20,582 nucleotides of DNA from Candidatus Segatella albertsiae (lineage in GTDB: Bacteria > Bacteroidota > Bacteroidia > Bacteroidales > Bacteroidaceae): contig DKCU01000112.1 in assembly GCA_002451555.1 (NCBI GenBank), positions 1 to 20,582 of the forward strand, in the 5' to 3' direction. This document shows positions 1-7,423 of this stretch, piece by piece. Position numbers and translations under genes: made by a program. Below the pieces are notes generated by a model. The model was not told the DNA's origin. It saw only the letters and a program-made list of their open reading frames with translations, and ran no database searches. How positions within the stretch are numbered: position 1 is the first letter of the stretch; each line of letters starts with the position of its first letter.

Positions 1-45
1 GGGCAACCCCACGGACCTACTTGGAACATACTGAATGATTTCTGA

Positions 46-89
46 AAACACTGAATACTCATCTGAGTGTTTCCTACGTTTGAAACGTA
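46..89 (+). promoter_or_regulatory. Probable promoter with inverted repeat and palindrome
   Basis: TACGTTTG at 75-82 matches the Bacteroidota -7 consensus TAnnTTTG. It is the left half of a perfect 15-bp palindrome (75-89, TACGTTT-G-AAACGTA). Just upstream, AAACACT (46-52) and AGTGTTT (66-72) form a 7-bp inverted repeat with a 13-nt loop. No TTTG stands at the -33 distance. The repeat could be an operator or the remains of a weak terminator of an upstream gene outside the window. Bases 1-45 hold nothing I recognise. Confidence 0.4.
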
Positions 90-152
90 ATAGCACCAAC
101 AAAACATTAACATAGCATCTATTTGATAACAAAATAACTAACAACTATCATA

Positions 153-995
153 ATGAAGAAACAAACTTTTTGCGCAGTCTTCTTGCTATCTGCAAGCTTG
201 GCAATGGCGGCTAACGACCCAGAGGCTGTCAAGGATGTGACAACCCAGTATGTTACCAACTATTCATTCGAATCGGATGAACTATCCGACGGCAACAAGG
301 TGACGGAATCCGCCGACGGCTTGCGTGGCTACAAGGTGACGGCTCCAACGGGCTGGACGCTCTCGGGCGAATACGACAAAAGTTACTTGGTAAACCAAGA
401 CTGTTACACAGACAACAACTTCGGCAAGATGACCACCATTGCCGATGGCTCCGTGGCTTACTATCTGCGTAGAGGTTGGAGTGCTGGCAAAGCAACTCTA
501 CAGCAAACACTCAAGAACCTCCCTGCTGGCAAGTATAAGTTGACGGCTGACGTGCGTTCCGCCTATAATGGCAACGCTACTTCTTCTTTCTCACTCTTCG
601 CCAACAACGATGGAATGAATGTGGTGACATCTGGCAAGAACACCAATACTTCGCTTACGGGTATCAAGGTAGGGGAAGTGACAGACTATCGTTATCCATC
701 GGCACAGAACAAGTGGGAGCAAATCGTTTATGACTTTACGCTGTCTTCTGCGCAAGAAGTGGATTTGTCATTGGGCTATTCTACGACTTCTGGTGCTGGT
801 GCCGCTAATAATACCTTATTGTATATAGACAACTTGCGCTTAGGTGCCAAGGTTACTACAGATATTAGACAACCCGGTTTGTATAACAATGTCGAGCATA
901 CGAATAGCATCTATGATTTGAATGGTGTGAGAATTGAAAAGCCAGGGCATGGCATCTACATCGTGAACGGCAAGAAAATCGTGGTAAATAAGTAA
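153..995 (+). CDS. Secreted carbohydrate-binding-type protein with C-terminal sorting-like tail
   Basis: This is a 280-residue exported protein. Residues 1-20 are a signal peptide (MKK, hydrophobic core, likely cut after AMAA). Residues about 30-232 look like one galactose-binding-fold (CBM-like) beta-sandwich: an N-terminal 'N-x-S-F-E' strand, a 'GW' strand, 'YYLRRGWS' at 103-110, an 'L-P-A-G-K-Y-x-L' strand, and a closing 'YIDNLRLG'. Residues about 252-280 form a tail, 'IYDLNGVRI ... GIYIVNGKKIVV', of the kind that ends many cell-surface and type IX-secreted Bacteroidota proteins. There is no catalytic domain, so the likely role is glycan or surface binding. It starts the same way (DVT-x-x-Y) as the larger secreted protein downstream. 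The ligand is unknown. Fold and export are fairly clear; sorting-tail function is inferred from family resemblance. Confidence 0.75.
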   Translation: MKKQTFCAVFLLSASLAMAANDPEAVKDVTTQYVTNYSFESDELSDGNKVTESADGLRGYKVTAPTGWTLSGEYDKSYLVNQDCYTDNNFGKMTTIADGSVAYYLRRGWSAGKATLQQTLKNLPAGKYKLTADVRSAYNGNATSSFSLFANNDGMNVVTSGKNTNTSLTGIKVGEVTDYRYPSAQNKWEQIVYDFTLSSAQEVDLSLGYSTTSGAGAANNTLLYIDNLRLGAKVTTDIRQPGLYNNVEHTNSIYDLNGVRIEKPGHGIYIVNGKKIVVNK

Positions 996-1004
996 TTGTT
1001 ATAG

Positions 1005-1078
1005 CGTACTCTTATCGTGAATGCAAGTGAAATCACAATGATGTCACATTTTTTAGCGATAAGAGTACGTTTTTTCTT
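1005..1078 (+). terminator. Strong intrinsic terminator after the 280-aa gene
   Basis: CGTACTCTTATCG (1005-1017) is the exact reverse complement of CGATAAGAGTACG (1057-1069). A T-run (1070-1075) follows immediately. The loop is 39 nt and can form a small inner GTGA/TCAC hairpin. The stem starts about 9 nt after the stop codon, so it ends this transcript and separates it from the next gene. Confidence 0.8.
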
Positions 1079-1089
1079 CCTGATAGGGA

Positions 1090-1097
1090 TAACTTTG
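1090..1097 (+). promoter_or_regulatory. Candidate -7 promoter element for the metallopeptidase gene
   Basis: TAACTTTG fits TAnnTTTG exactly and lies about 90 nt before the start codon, just after the preceding terminator. No TTTG is present 19-20 bp upstream, where the terminator T-run lies, so the promoter may be weak or activator-dependent. Confidence 0.45.
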
Positions 1098-1150
1098 CAG
1101 TGTACTAAGGCGTACAAGAATGAAATAATGATTATAAGGACTAACTAATG

Positions 1151-1208
1151 TCAACTATTTAATATCAACTATTTAAGAGAAAAGATGAAAAAATTAAGAG
1201 AAAAAATG
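1151..1208 (+). repeat. Two short tandem duplications across the leader and start codon
   Basis: TCAACTATTTA occurs at 1151-1161 and 1165-1175 (14-bp period). Directly after it, TTAAGAGAAAA followed by a nearby ATG occurs at 1173-1187 and again 21 bp later at 1194-1208. The second duplication is in frame and doubles the start region, giving two ATG codons (1185 and 1206), each preceded by an AAGAGAAAA purine stretch. Confidence 0.6.
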
Positions 1209-4200
1209 AAAAGATTTTTTTGTATGTTGTTAGTATTGTTGGTCAGTCTGTTTACTTTTGGTCAGACGGATGTGACCCAATATTACTTGGAAAATGCAGG
1301 CTTTGATAGCAACTATGATTATACTGCCACACAGAATAAAGCTGTGGCACAAGAAATTAAGACGATTGATGGATGGACAGCAGGACATAATCTCAATTAT
1401 ACCATAGCTGGTGTTTATCAGTTGGGCTTCCTTGGCACTTACAACAGTGCCAAGGTGCCAAGCAAGGGGTATGATGAAGAGACTACCGGTGGGGGACTGG
1501 CTCTTTCTACAGGTTGGGGAAATGAATTTCCTTATTATCAGACGGTAACTTTACCAAAGGGTACTTATACCATTTCCGTTCCTACCTATAACGGAAAGAA
1601 TGTTGCCGCAGGCACCTCACTCTTGGCATGGATTCCTAATTCGGGAGATGCCGTGAAATCTAACGTGGCGGAATATCCTGTAGAGAAATGGGTACTCGAC
1701 AAGATAACTTTTACTTTGAGTAAGCCTACTACAGGAAAAATACAAATCGGCTATAAGGCGGCAGCTGGTGGCTCCGCCAATTCTTGCAATATCTTTATCG
1801 ACTATGTGAAGATAGTGGGTGAGAACATGGTTTTGGACAAAGCTGATTTAAAAACTTTGATAGATGAGGCAAACAATCTCTATGATGATGGCAAGGGTGT
1901 CGGAGCAACAGAGTACAAAAACATAATAGATGAGGCTCAGGTGGTTTACGACAATAAAGATGCTACAGTCATGGAAATCCTTGATGTGGAGAAACGCCTC
2001 AAGGAAAAAACGGAATCCTTTCATCAAGAGAACGTGTCTGAGAAACATCCGATAGACTTCACTTCCAGCTTGACAAACCCATCCTTTGAAACAAACAATC
2101 TTACAGGATGGAACAACACCAATATGAAAGTGCAAACTAATAAGAAGTTTGGTAAATTGGACGGAAATATCTATGCGGAAAAATGGGTGAACCAAAACAG
2201 AGAGGTGGGAGATGCCCATATTTGGCAAACCATACAATTGCCGATAGGTATCTACAAGGTCGTGATAGCTGGTCATAATATCCAGGAAGGTTCTCCAACA
2301 AAGGTGCAAAAAGGAGCTTTTGTCTATGCTGACTATAACAAGACTGCCATAGAAGTGACCAACGACTATACCGTCAAGTTCTCAGTATTGTCCAGCGACA
2401 TCAACATCGGTTTCCAGGCAACCAAGGCAACTGGCAACTGGCTTGTAATAGACAACTTTCGTATCTATCGCATCGGTAACATGGATGTGCAAGCCATGCA
2501 GGATGCTTTGGACGAGATGGTGAAAAATGTCAAGGAAGACGATGGCATTCCTTACAGCGCAGAGGTGAAAAAAACATTGGATAGTAAGATAAAAGCCATC
2601 GAAGATTTAAACTTCTCTTCTCTTAGCGACGAGGAAAAAGTCATCGCTAAGGTGGATGACTTGAAAAAAACGGTCGCAGACAGAACCCAGTCTAAAGCAG
2701 AACACGCTGCCGTCATGAGCGAGATAGACACGGCTAATTCCATTTACAATGCCTCTAAAAATGGGGCGGATGAATTGAAAAGTGCCATTGACGTGGCTTT
2801 GGCACTATACCAAAATACATCGGCTACTTCCGCTCAACTCTCTGAAGGAATTGCTGTCTTGGACAAGGCTGTATTGAAATACAGAATCGCCAATGCTACC
2901 AGTGGAACGGGCAAAGCCGTCAAGGTGACGGAAACCAATCATTATGTGCCTACGGGAGCTACAGAAGCTTTGATGAGAGCCACGGTGGAAGGTGACAATA
3001 TATTGGAAAGTGGAGTTTGCTGGAGCACAGAGCACACCCCTACAGTATTGGACAATAAATCAACCAACCATTACTCTTATAATGGTACAGTATATCATCC
3101 GAAGGGACTGACTCCTGCTACTGTCTATTACTTACGTCCATACGTGATGAATAAATCGTATCAGGTGGCATACGGAGACGAGGTAAAAGTGGTAACTCAT
3201 CCTAAGGGAAATTGTACTTGGTCTTGGAATAATGGTGCTCCAACAGAGGAAGCCAATACTCGTTGTCGAACAGCCATTAAACAAACGATAGATTACTTCA
3301 ATGAATGGACGGGTATCATGGGCTTTAAATTATCTGGTACATACGGATCGGGTACTCCAACTGCTGATTGCAGTTATGGTGGCAGTATGCGTATAGGTCC
3401 TAATGCTTCTTATCAGGCGATTGGAACCGTTCTTCATGAGACGGGACATGGCGTAGGTGTCGGCACACATTATCGTTGGTATAATTGTGCTGATTCTCGT
3501 GCCAATACAACACGAGGAAAGTGGTTGGGACGTGAAGCCAATGAAATGTTACTTTTCTTGGAAAACAAGAAAGCTACTGATGATATCTATTGGAATGGTG
3601 ACAAGACGCACGGCTGGGCTCATGGTGGAACGATGGACTGGCTTGTGAATGGAGCCGACAAGGACAAGCATAGTGAGTATCAGTATGTAGGCGGTTGCCT
3701 GATGCTTTGGGCGATGTTTATCGATGGCCTTTGTCCTACAACAGCTTATCCTAATGGCATCTCGGGATACACATTCAATTTTGATGACAACAAGAAGTAT
3801 TATTTGATGCCTAAGGATGCCAAGGGATTGGGTAAGGGCTTGCTTGGCATACAAGGTGACAAGCAGTTAGGTTGGAAGCCTATGCTTGATACTGGTGCAA
3901 CTATAGATGATAACTTTGCCTGGTATTTGGAATACGATGCGGAGAATTGTTATTACTTTTTCCGTAATGCCAAGACAGGTCAGTATATGAGCCATAACAA
4001 CAATGCCAGTGTTACGATGAAGAGTTTCTCCGGAACCGATAAACCTGCCAAGAATGAGTACTTCCAGTTGATGCCTGACAGAACAGACGTGACCTTGGGA
4101 GTAGGAAAGTACAGTAAAACAACACACGGCTACTGGGTGACTTGGAGAACCAACCAGTCTATGAAGGCAGAGGATGTCAATGCTTCCAAAGGCTATGGAG

Positions 4201-5138
4201 CTGTTCCTCAACAATCATTCAATTATTCTAATTCAGCTACTCAACAACAGTGGATTATCATCAGCGAGGATGAATTGAACGACTACTTGGCTGCAGCCGT
4301 TCATCCTGACCATGAGTTAGTCTTGGATGAGGATTTCACCAATCTCGATTATATCTCAAAAGATACAGAGAAGGAATATTCAAATTCCAAACTCTACTTG
4401 CATCGCACACTCCACAAGGATAAATGGAATACCATCGTATTGCCAGTCAACTTGACTGCTACTCAGTTCAAGGCAACATTTGGAGAAGAAGCTAAATTGG
4501 CAAAGTTTGTTGGTGTCAAGAATGATAGACTCCAATTTACCGTTCTGGATGCCACTGGCAATGGTGAGTTCATGGAAGCGAATACGCCTTATATTATCAA
4601 GCCAACTGTGCTTGCCACCAACGATGAAGCATATAGTTTCAAGGTGACATACGAAAACAATACTTCGGAAGTGGTATCTGTAAATACACCTTATTATATA
4701 ATAGACGGTGTCAGCTTGGACAAGTCGAATGTGGCTAATAGGGATGTTACAAGCGAAGAGAAGAATGGCTATGTCTTCAAGGGTATTTTGGTGCAGGACT
4801 ATGACGGAACAACTTTTATCAATGGGGCGCATTGTCTTGCAGGTGACTATACTTTCAATGCTGGTACATTGCATAAATTCCAGGATGATTATGGAATGAA
4901 AGGTTTCCGTGCGTGGTTCCATCCTGTGGAGACTTCAACTTTAGCAAAAGAGTTGGGAGTAGCTATAGATGGTGTCGTGGAGGATGATGTGACAAGTATT
5001 GGTTTGCCATGGCAAAATGCCATAATGGATTCTGGGAAGATTTATAATCTGAGTGGACAAAGAATGGATGTGCAATACATCAACCAATTGCCTAGCGGTG
5101 TTTATATAGTCAACTCCAAGAAGGTTATCGTCAAATAA
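1185..5138 (+). CDS. Large secreted multidomain protein with HExxH metallopeptidase motif
   Basis: This is a 1317-residue exported protein. The first ATG gives residues MKKLREKMKRFF before the hydrophobic core; the in-frame ATG at 1206 gives a more ordinary signal peptide and is equally possible. Visible order, approximate: signal peptide to 27; galactose-binding-like domain 28-215; FIVAR-like helices 216-280; second galactose-binding-like domain 288-430; helical stretch 433-570; FN3-like domain 572-680; peptidase domain 683-880; ricin-like 'Y-Y-F-F-R-N-A-K-T-G-Q-Y' region about 905-1060; a beta-rich domain to 1290; and a sorting-like tail ending in GVYIVNSKKVIVK. The zinc-binding stretch HETGHGVGVGTH is at 751-762, followed by 'HGGTMDW' (Met817), a possible Met-turn. 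It probably cuts, or docks onto, glycosylated surface proteins, but the substrate is unknown. I cannot name the peptidase family. The architecture is like other large surface proteins of gut Bacteroidota. Confidence 0.75.
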   Translation: MKKLREKMKRFFCMLLVLLVSLFTFGQTDVTQYYLENAGFDSNYDYTATQNKAVAQEIKTIDGWTAGHNLNYTIAGVYQLGFLGTYNSAKVPSKGYDEETTGGGLALSTGWGNEFPYYQTVTLPKGTYTISVPTYNGKNVAAGTSLLAWIPNSGDAVKSNVAEYPVEKWVLDKITFTLSKPTTGKIQIGYKAAAGGSANSCNIFIDYVKIVGENMVLDKADLKTLIDEANNLYDDGKGVGATEYKNIIDEAQVVYDNKDATVMEILDVEKRLKEKTESFHQENVSEKHPIDFTSSLTNPSFETNNLTGWNNTNMKVQTNKKFGKLDGNIYAEKWVNQNREVGDAHIWQTIQLPIGIYKVVIAGHNIQEGSPTKVQKGAFVYADYNKTAIEVTNDYTVKFSVLSSDINIGFQATKATGNWLVIDNFRIYRIGNMDVQAMQDALDEMVKNVKEDDGIPYSAEVKKTLDSKIKAIEDLNFSSLSDEEKVIAKVDDLKKTVADRTQSKAEHAAVMSEIDTANSIYNASKNGADELKSAIDVALALYQNTSATSAQLSEGIAVLDKAVLKYRIANATSGTGKAVKVTETNHYVPTGATEALMRATVEGDNILESGVCWSTEHTPTVLDNKSTNHYSYNGTVYHPKGLTPATVYYLRPYVMNKSYQVAYGDEVKVVTHPKGNCTWSWNNGAPTEEANTRCRTAIKQTIDYFNEWTGIMGFKLSGTYGSGTPTADCSYGGSMRIGPNASYQAIGTVLHETGHGVGVGTHYRWYNCADSRANTTRGKWLGREANEMLLFLENKKATDDIYWNGDKTHGWAHGGTMDWLVNGADKDKHSEYQYVGGCLMLWAMFIDGLCPTTAYPNGISGYTFNFDDNKKYYLMPKDAKGLGKGLLGIQGDKQLGWKPMLDTGATIDDNFAWYLEYDAENCYYFFRNAKTGQYMSHNNNASVTMKSFSGTDKPAKNEYFQLMPDRTDVTLGVGKYSKTTHGYWVTWRTNQSMKAEDVNASKGYGAVPQQSFNYSNSATQQQWIIISEDELNDYLAAAVHPDHELVLDEDFTNLDYISKDTEKEYSNSKLYLHRTLHKDKWNTIVLPVNLTATQFKATFGEEAKLAKFVGVKNDRLQFTVLDATGNGEFMEANTPYIIKPTVLATNDEAYSFKVTYENNTSEVVSVNTPYYIIDGVSLDKSNVANRDVTSEEKNGYVFKGILVQDYDGTTFINGAHCLAGDYTFNAGTLHKFQDDYGMKGFRAWFHPVETSTLAKELGVAIDGVVEDDVTSIGLPWQNAIMDSGKIYNLSGQRMDVQYINQLPSGVYIVNSKKVIVK

Positions 5139-5157
5139 GATATTGATAGGGATTGAT

Positions 5158-5352
5158 ATGAAAAATATATTGAGTAAATTCAATAAGACATTCCTGGCTG
5201 CATTGGTATGTTTGACTCTATTTCTGGGTGTAACCTATGTTATCTACTTGCTGTGTGGTGAGAATGTCGTGATTGGTTATGTCTGCTACAATGTTTTGGT
5301 AGTGGTCTGGTTATTTTGGGAAATGACCAAGAGTCTTACAGTGAAAAGTTGA
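5158..5352 (+). CDS. Small two-helix membrane protein, unknown function
   Basis: This is a 64-residue protein starting at ATG 5158. An in-frame TTG at 5143 would add five residues, but the ATG followed by MKNILSKFNK is the more natural start. Two hydrophobic segments, roughly residues 11-34 (FLAALVCLTLFLGVTYVIYLL) split around a short GEN loop from residues 37-57 (VVIGYVCYNVLVVVWLFW), make it an inner-membrane hairpin with a basic N-terminus, probably cytoplasmic. It begins 19 bp after the metallopeptidase stop and precedes a terminator, so the two are probably cotranscribed. I do not recognise a family. It could assist the large secreted protein or simply share its transcript. Confidence 0.55.
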   Translation: MKNILSKFNKTFLAALVCLTLFLGVTYVIYLLCGENVVIGYVCYNVLVVVWLFWEMTKSLTVKS

Positions 5353-5377
5353 TTATCTTTTACTTATAAATAGAGTT

Positions 5378-5418
5378 GAGATGCTGAAACCCTAGCGAGG
5401 GTGGAGGCATCTCTTTTT
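5378..5418 (+). terminator. Two-part hairpin terminator
   Basis: GAGATGC (5378-5384) pairs with GCATCTC (5407-5413). Inside, ACCCT (5389-5393) pairs with AGGGT (5398-5402) around an AGCG loop, separated by a 4/4 internal loop. Five T residues follow (5414-5418). It lies 25 nt after the stop of the small membrane protein and closes that operon. Confidence 0.75.
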
Positions 5419-5474
5419 ACTTACGTAGAGGTCGAAGTGAATATAAGGCAACTTTACTGCAAACACTCAAAAGA
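5397..5474 (+). pseudogene. Decayed fragment of a galactose-binding domain like that of the 280-aa protein
   Basis: Read in the frame that contains TTT at 5415-5417, this stretch gives E-G-G-G-I-S-F-Y-L-R-R-G-R-S-E-Y-K-A-T-L and then L-Q-T-L-K-R. Residues 98-121 of the first secreted protein (A-D-G-S-V-A-Y-Y-L-R-R-G-W-S-A-G-K-A-T-L, then Q-Q-T-L-K-N) align without gaps. By my hand count 14 of 20 residues match from the YL onward, and about 41 of 56 bases match between 459-514 and 5415-5470. It has no start, runs into unrelated sequence at both ends, and its left part overlaps the terminator hairpin. I read it as a remnant of a paralogous gene once present here, perhaps broken when the ATPase genes arrived. 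Confidence 0.5.
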
Positions 5475-5487
5475 ATAGATGAAATTA

Positions 5488-5519
5488 TTTGGTGGTTTCA
5501 AAATAAAGTTGTATTTTTG
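5488..5519 (+). promoter_or_regulatory. Near-consensus promoter of the first ATPase/nuclease gene
   Basis: TTTG (5488-5491), a 20-bp spacer, then TATTTTTG (5512-5519) match the Bacteroidota -33/-7 pattern. The predicted transcript starts only about 15-18 nt before the ATG at 5543, leaving almost no leader. Confidence 0.65.
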
Positions 5520-5542
5520 CCGAAAAGATTAAAGAAAGCATC

Positions 5543-7294
5543 ATGGAGCAGAACAAAATCAAGGAAATACCATACGGCGTATCAGATTTCGACATCGTAA
5601 GGAGAGACAACCTCTACTATGTCGATAAGACGATGTATTTGCCTAAGTTGGAGAGTCAGGCTCGCTACCTCTTTTTCATTCGCCCTCGCCGTTTCGGCAA
5701 GAGCGTATTCATCAGTATGCTCCATGCCTACTATGACATTCGCAACAAGGACAAGTTCCAAGACTTGTTTGGCGACTTGTGGATAGGTCAGCATCCTACG
5801 CCATTGCAAGGTAAGTTCTTGGTGCTCTATCTTGACTTCTCGCAGGTGGGAGGCAGCATCGAACAACTTGAGGATAAGTTCAATCGTTATTGCAAGGTCA
5901 GATTGGATAGTTTTGTGGATGTCTATCGCCAGTATTACTCCGAGGATTTTGTGAAGAAAGTTTTCGATGCAGAGGATGCTGTTGATAAGCTGATACTTAT
6001 CAATGATGAGTCGAAGAAGTTGAACCTATCTACTTATCTGATTATCGACGAATACGACAACTTCACCAATACCGTGCTCAATGAGCAAGGTGAGGATGTG
6101 TATTGGGCGATTACTCATGCAGAAGGATTCTATCGTGACATATTCAAGAAGTTCAAGGGCAACTTTGAGCGTATCTTCATCACAGGTGTGAGTCCTGTAA
6201 CCTTGGATGACGTGACCAGTGGCTTCAATATCGGTTGGCATATCTCTACCAAGGAGGAGTTCAACCAGATGCTGGGCTTCTCCACGGAGGATGTGCGTGA
6301 CATTTTTACTTATTACAAGGATAATGGATTGATACGCCCTGATAGTGACATCGAGGTAATCATCAATGAAATGAAACCTTGGTACGACAACTATTGCTTT
6401 GCCAAGGAAGCGTTGGAAACTCAAAGCCGAGTTTTTAACTGCGACATGGTGCTCTATTATCTCCGCAACTATATGAACAGGGGCGAGGCACCGGAGGAGA
6501 TGATAGACCCGAACACGAAGACCGACTACAACAAGATGCGCAAGCTCATCCAACTGGATAAGTTGGATGGTGATAGAAAAGGCATCATTCGCACTATCGC
6601 AGAGACTGGGCAGATTATTTCTCGTATAGAGGAGTCCTTCCCTGCACGTATGATAACCAATCCGCAGATATTTCCAAGCTTGCTGTTTTATTATGGTATG
6701 CTCACCATCAAGGGAACTTTTGGTAGTCAGTTGATACTGGGCATTCCTAACAACAACGTTCGCAAGCAATATTATGGCTATCTTTTGGAAGAGTATCAAG
6801 AAGAGAAGTATGTCAACCTCTCAGACTTGGAATATAAGTTTACGTTGATGGCCTATAATGGTCAGTGGCGAGAAACCTTGGAGTATATGGCTGAGGCGTA
6901 TGCCAACGTCTCTTCGGTTCGGGATGGCATCGAGGCTGAGCGCAACCTGCAAGGTTTCTTCATGGCTTATCTCAACCTCAACAATTATTATTATACGGCA
7001 CCAGAGCTGGAGTTGAACCATGGTTACTGCGATTTCTTCCTCTTGCCCGACTTGACACATTACCCTACGAAGCACAGTTACATCTTGGAACTGAAGCTGA
7101 TTCCGAAGAAGGAGAAGGGAATGACGAAGAAAGTGCATGAGGGGCTGATAGCCCAGCAATGGGAGGATGCCACGAAGCAAATCAAGGCATACTCCGAGGC
7201 TCCGAGGGTTGAGGCTTTACGCCAAGGTACCGAGTTGCATCGCATCATCATACAGTTTGATGGATGGAAACTATATAAGATGGATGAGGTGTAG
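5543..7294 (+). CDS. AAA-ATPase_like / PD-(D/E)XK nuclease family protein (copy 1)
   Basis: This 583-residue cytoplasmic protein has no signal peptide or membrane segment. The N-terminal 'IPYGVSDFD ... YYVDKT' and 'RPRRFGKS' (47-54) carry the family's variant Walker A (G52-K53-S54). LIIDEYD at 166-172 is the Walker B (D169, E170). 'FITGVSPVTLDDVTSGFNI' and 'KPWYDNYCF' are family signatures. The C-terminal nuclease-like domain shows 'GYCDFF' (D497) and 'LELK' (E516, K518), the D...ExK core of PD-(D/E)XK enzymes, followed by 'QQWEDATKQIKAY'. This corresponds to the Pfam AAA-ATPase_like + PDDEXK_9 arrangement, present in many copies in Bacteroidota genomes; its biological role is not settled. 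All core residues are intact, so it is not visibly decayed. It has its own promoter and lies 248 nt upstream of a related gene's stop-to-start region, not in the flanking operons. Confidence 0.85.
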   Translation: MEQNKIKEIPYGVSDFDIVRRDNLYYVDKTMYLPKLESQARYLFFIRPRRFGKSVFISMLHAYYDIRNKDKFQDLFGDLWIGQHPTPLQGKFLVLYLDFSQVGGSIEQLEDKFNRYCKVRLDSFVDVYRQYYSEDFVKKVFDAEDAVDKLILINDESKKLNLSTYLIIDEYDNFTNTVLNEQGEDVYWAITHAEGFYRDIFKKFKGNFERIFITGVSPVTLDDVTSGFNIGWHISTKEEFNQMLGFSTEDVRDIFTYYKDNGLIRPDSDIEVIINEMKPWYDNYCFAKEALETQSRVFNCDMVLYYLRNYMNRGEAPEEMIDPNTKTDYNKMRKLIQLDKLDGDRKGIIRTIAETGQIISRIEESFPARMITNPQIFPSLLFYYGMLTIKGTFGSQLILGIPNNNVRKQYYGYLLEEYQEEKYVNLSDLEYKFTLMAYNGQWRETLEYMAEAYANVSSVRDGIEAERNLQGFFMAYLNLNNYYYTAPELELNHGYCDFFLLPDLTHYPTKHSYILELKLIPKKEKGMTKKVHEGLIAQQWEDATKQIKAYSEAPRVEALRQGTELHRIIIQFDGWKLYKMDEV

Positions 7295-7374
7295 GAGAGA
7301 GGAACTGTAACCTAAGAACTTTTATGATAGGACTCATAAACCTATGTGTATGAGTGTAAAACTCTCTAAAATAT

Positions 7375-7405
7375 TTTGCACTCTCATTTATTTGTCTTAT
7401 TTTTG
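7375..7405 (+). promoter_or_regulatory. Consensus promoter of the second ATPase/nuclease gene
   Basis: TTTG (7375-7378), a 19-bp spacer and TATTTTTG (7398-7405) form a textbook Bacteroidota promoter. It overlaps the in-frame TTG at 7376, which argues against translation beginning there and supports the ATG at 7424, some 12 nt after the likely transcription start. The rest of the 7295-7374 gap holds only a TTTATGA/TCATAAA inverted repeat (7321-7340) without a T-run. Confidence 0.75.
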
Positions 7406-7423
7406 CATCCAAAATTTAGGACT

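Noticed and set aside
3435..3470. M60/enhancin-type mucinase assignment for the large secreted protein
   Set aside because: The visible motif HETGHGVGVGTH has glycine and a third histidine placed as in metzincin-like enzymes, and I could not see the other M60 landmarks, so I left the family open.
5143..5157. TTG start five codons upstream for the small membrane protein
   Set aside because: The ATG at 5158 gives a normal basic N-terminus; the extra residues add nothing.
7376..7423. Upstream TTG start for the second ATPase gene
   Set aside because: The TTG is part of the -33 element and the added residues are not alike those of the first copy; ATG 7424 fits the promoter.
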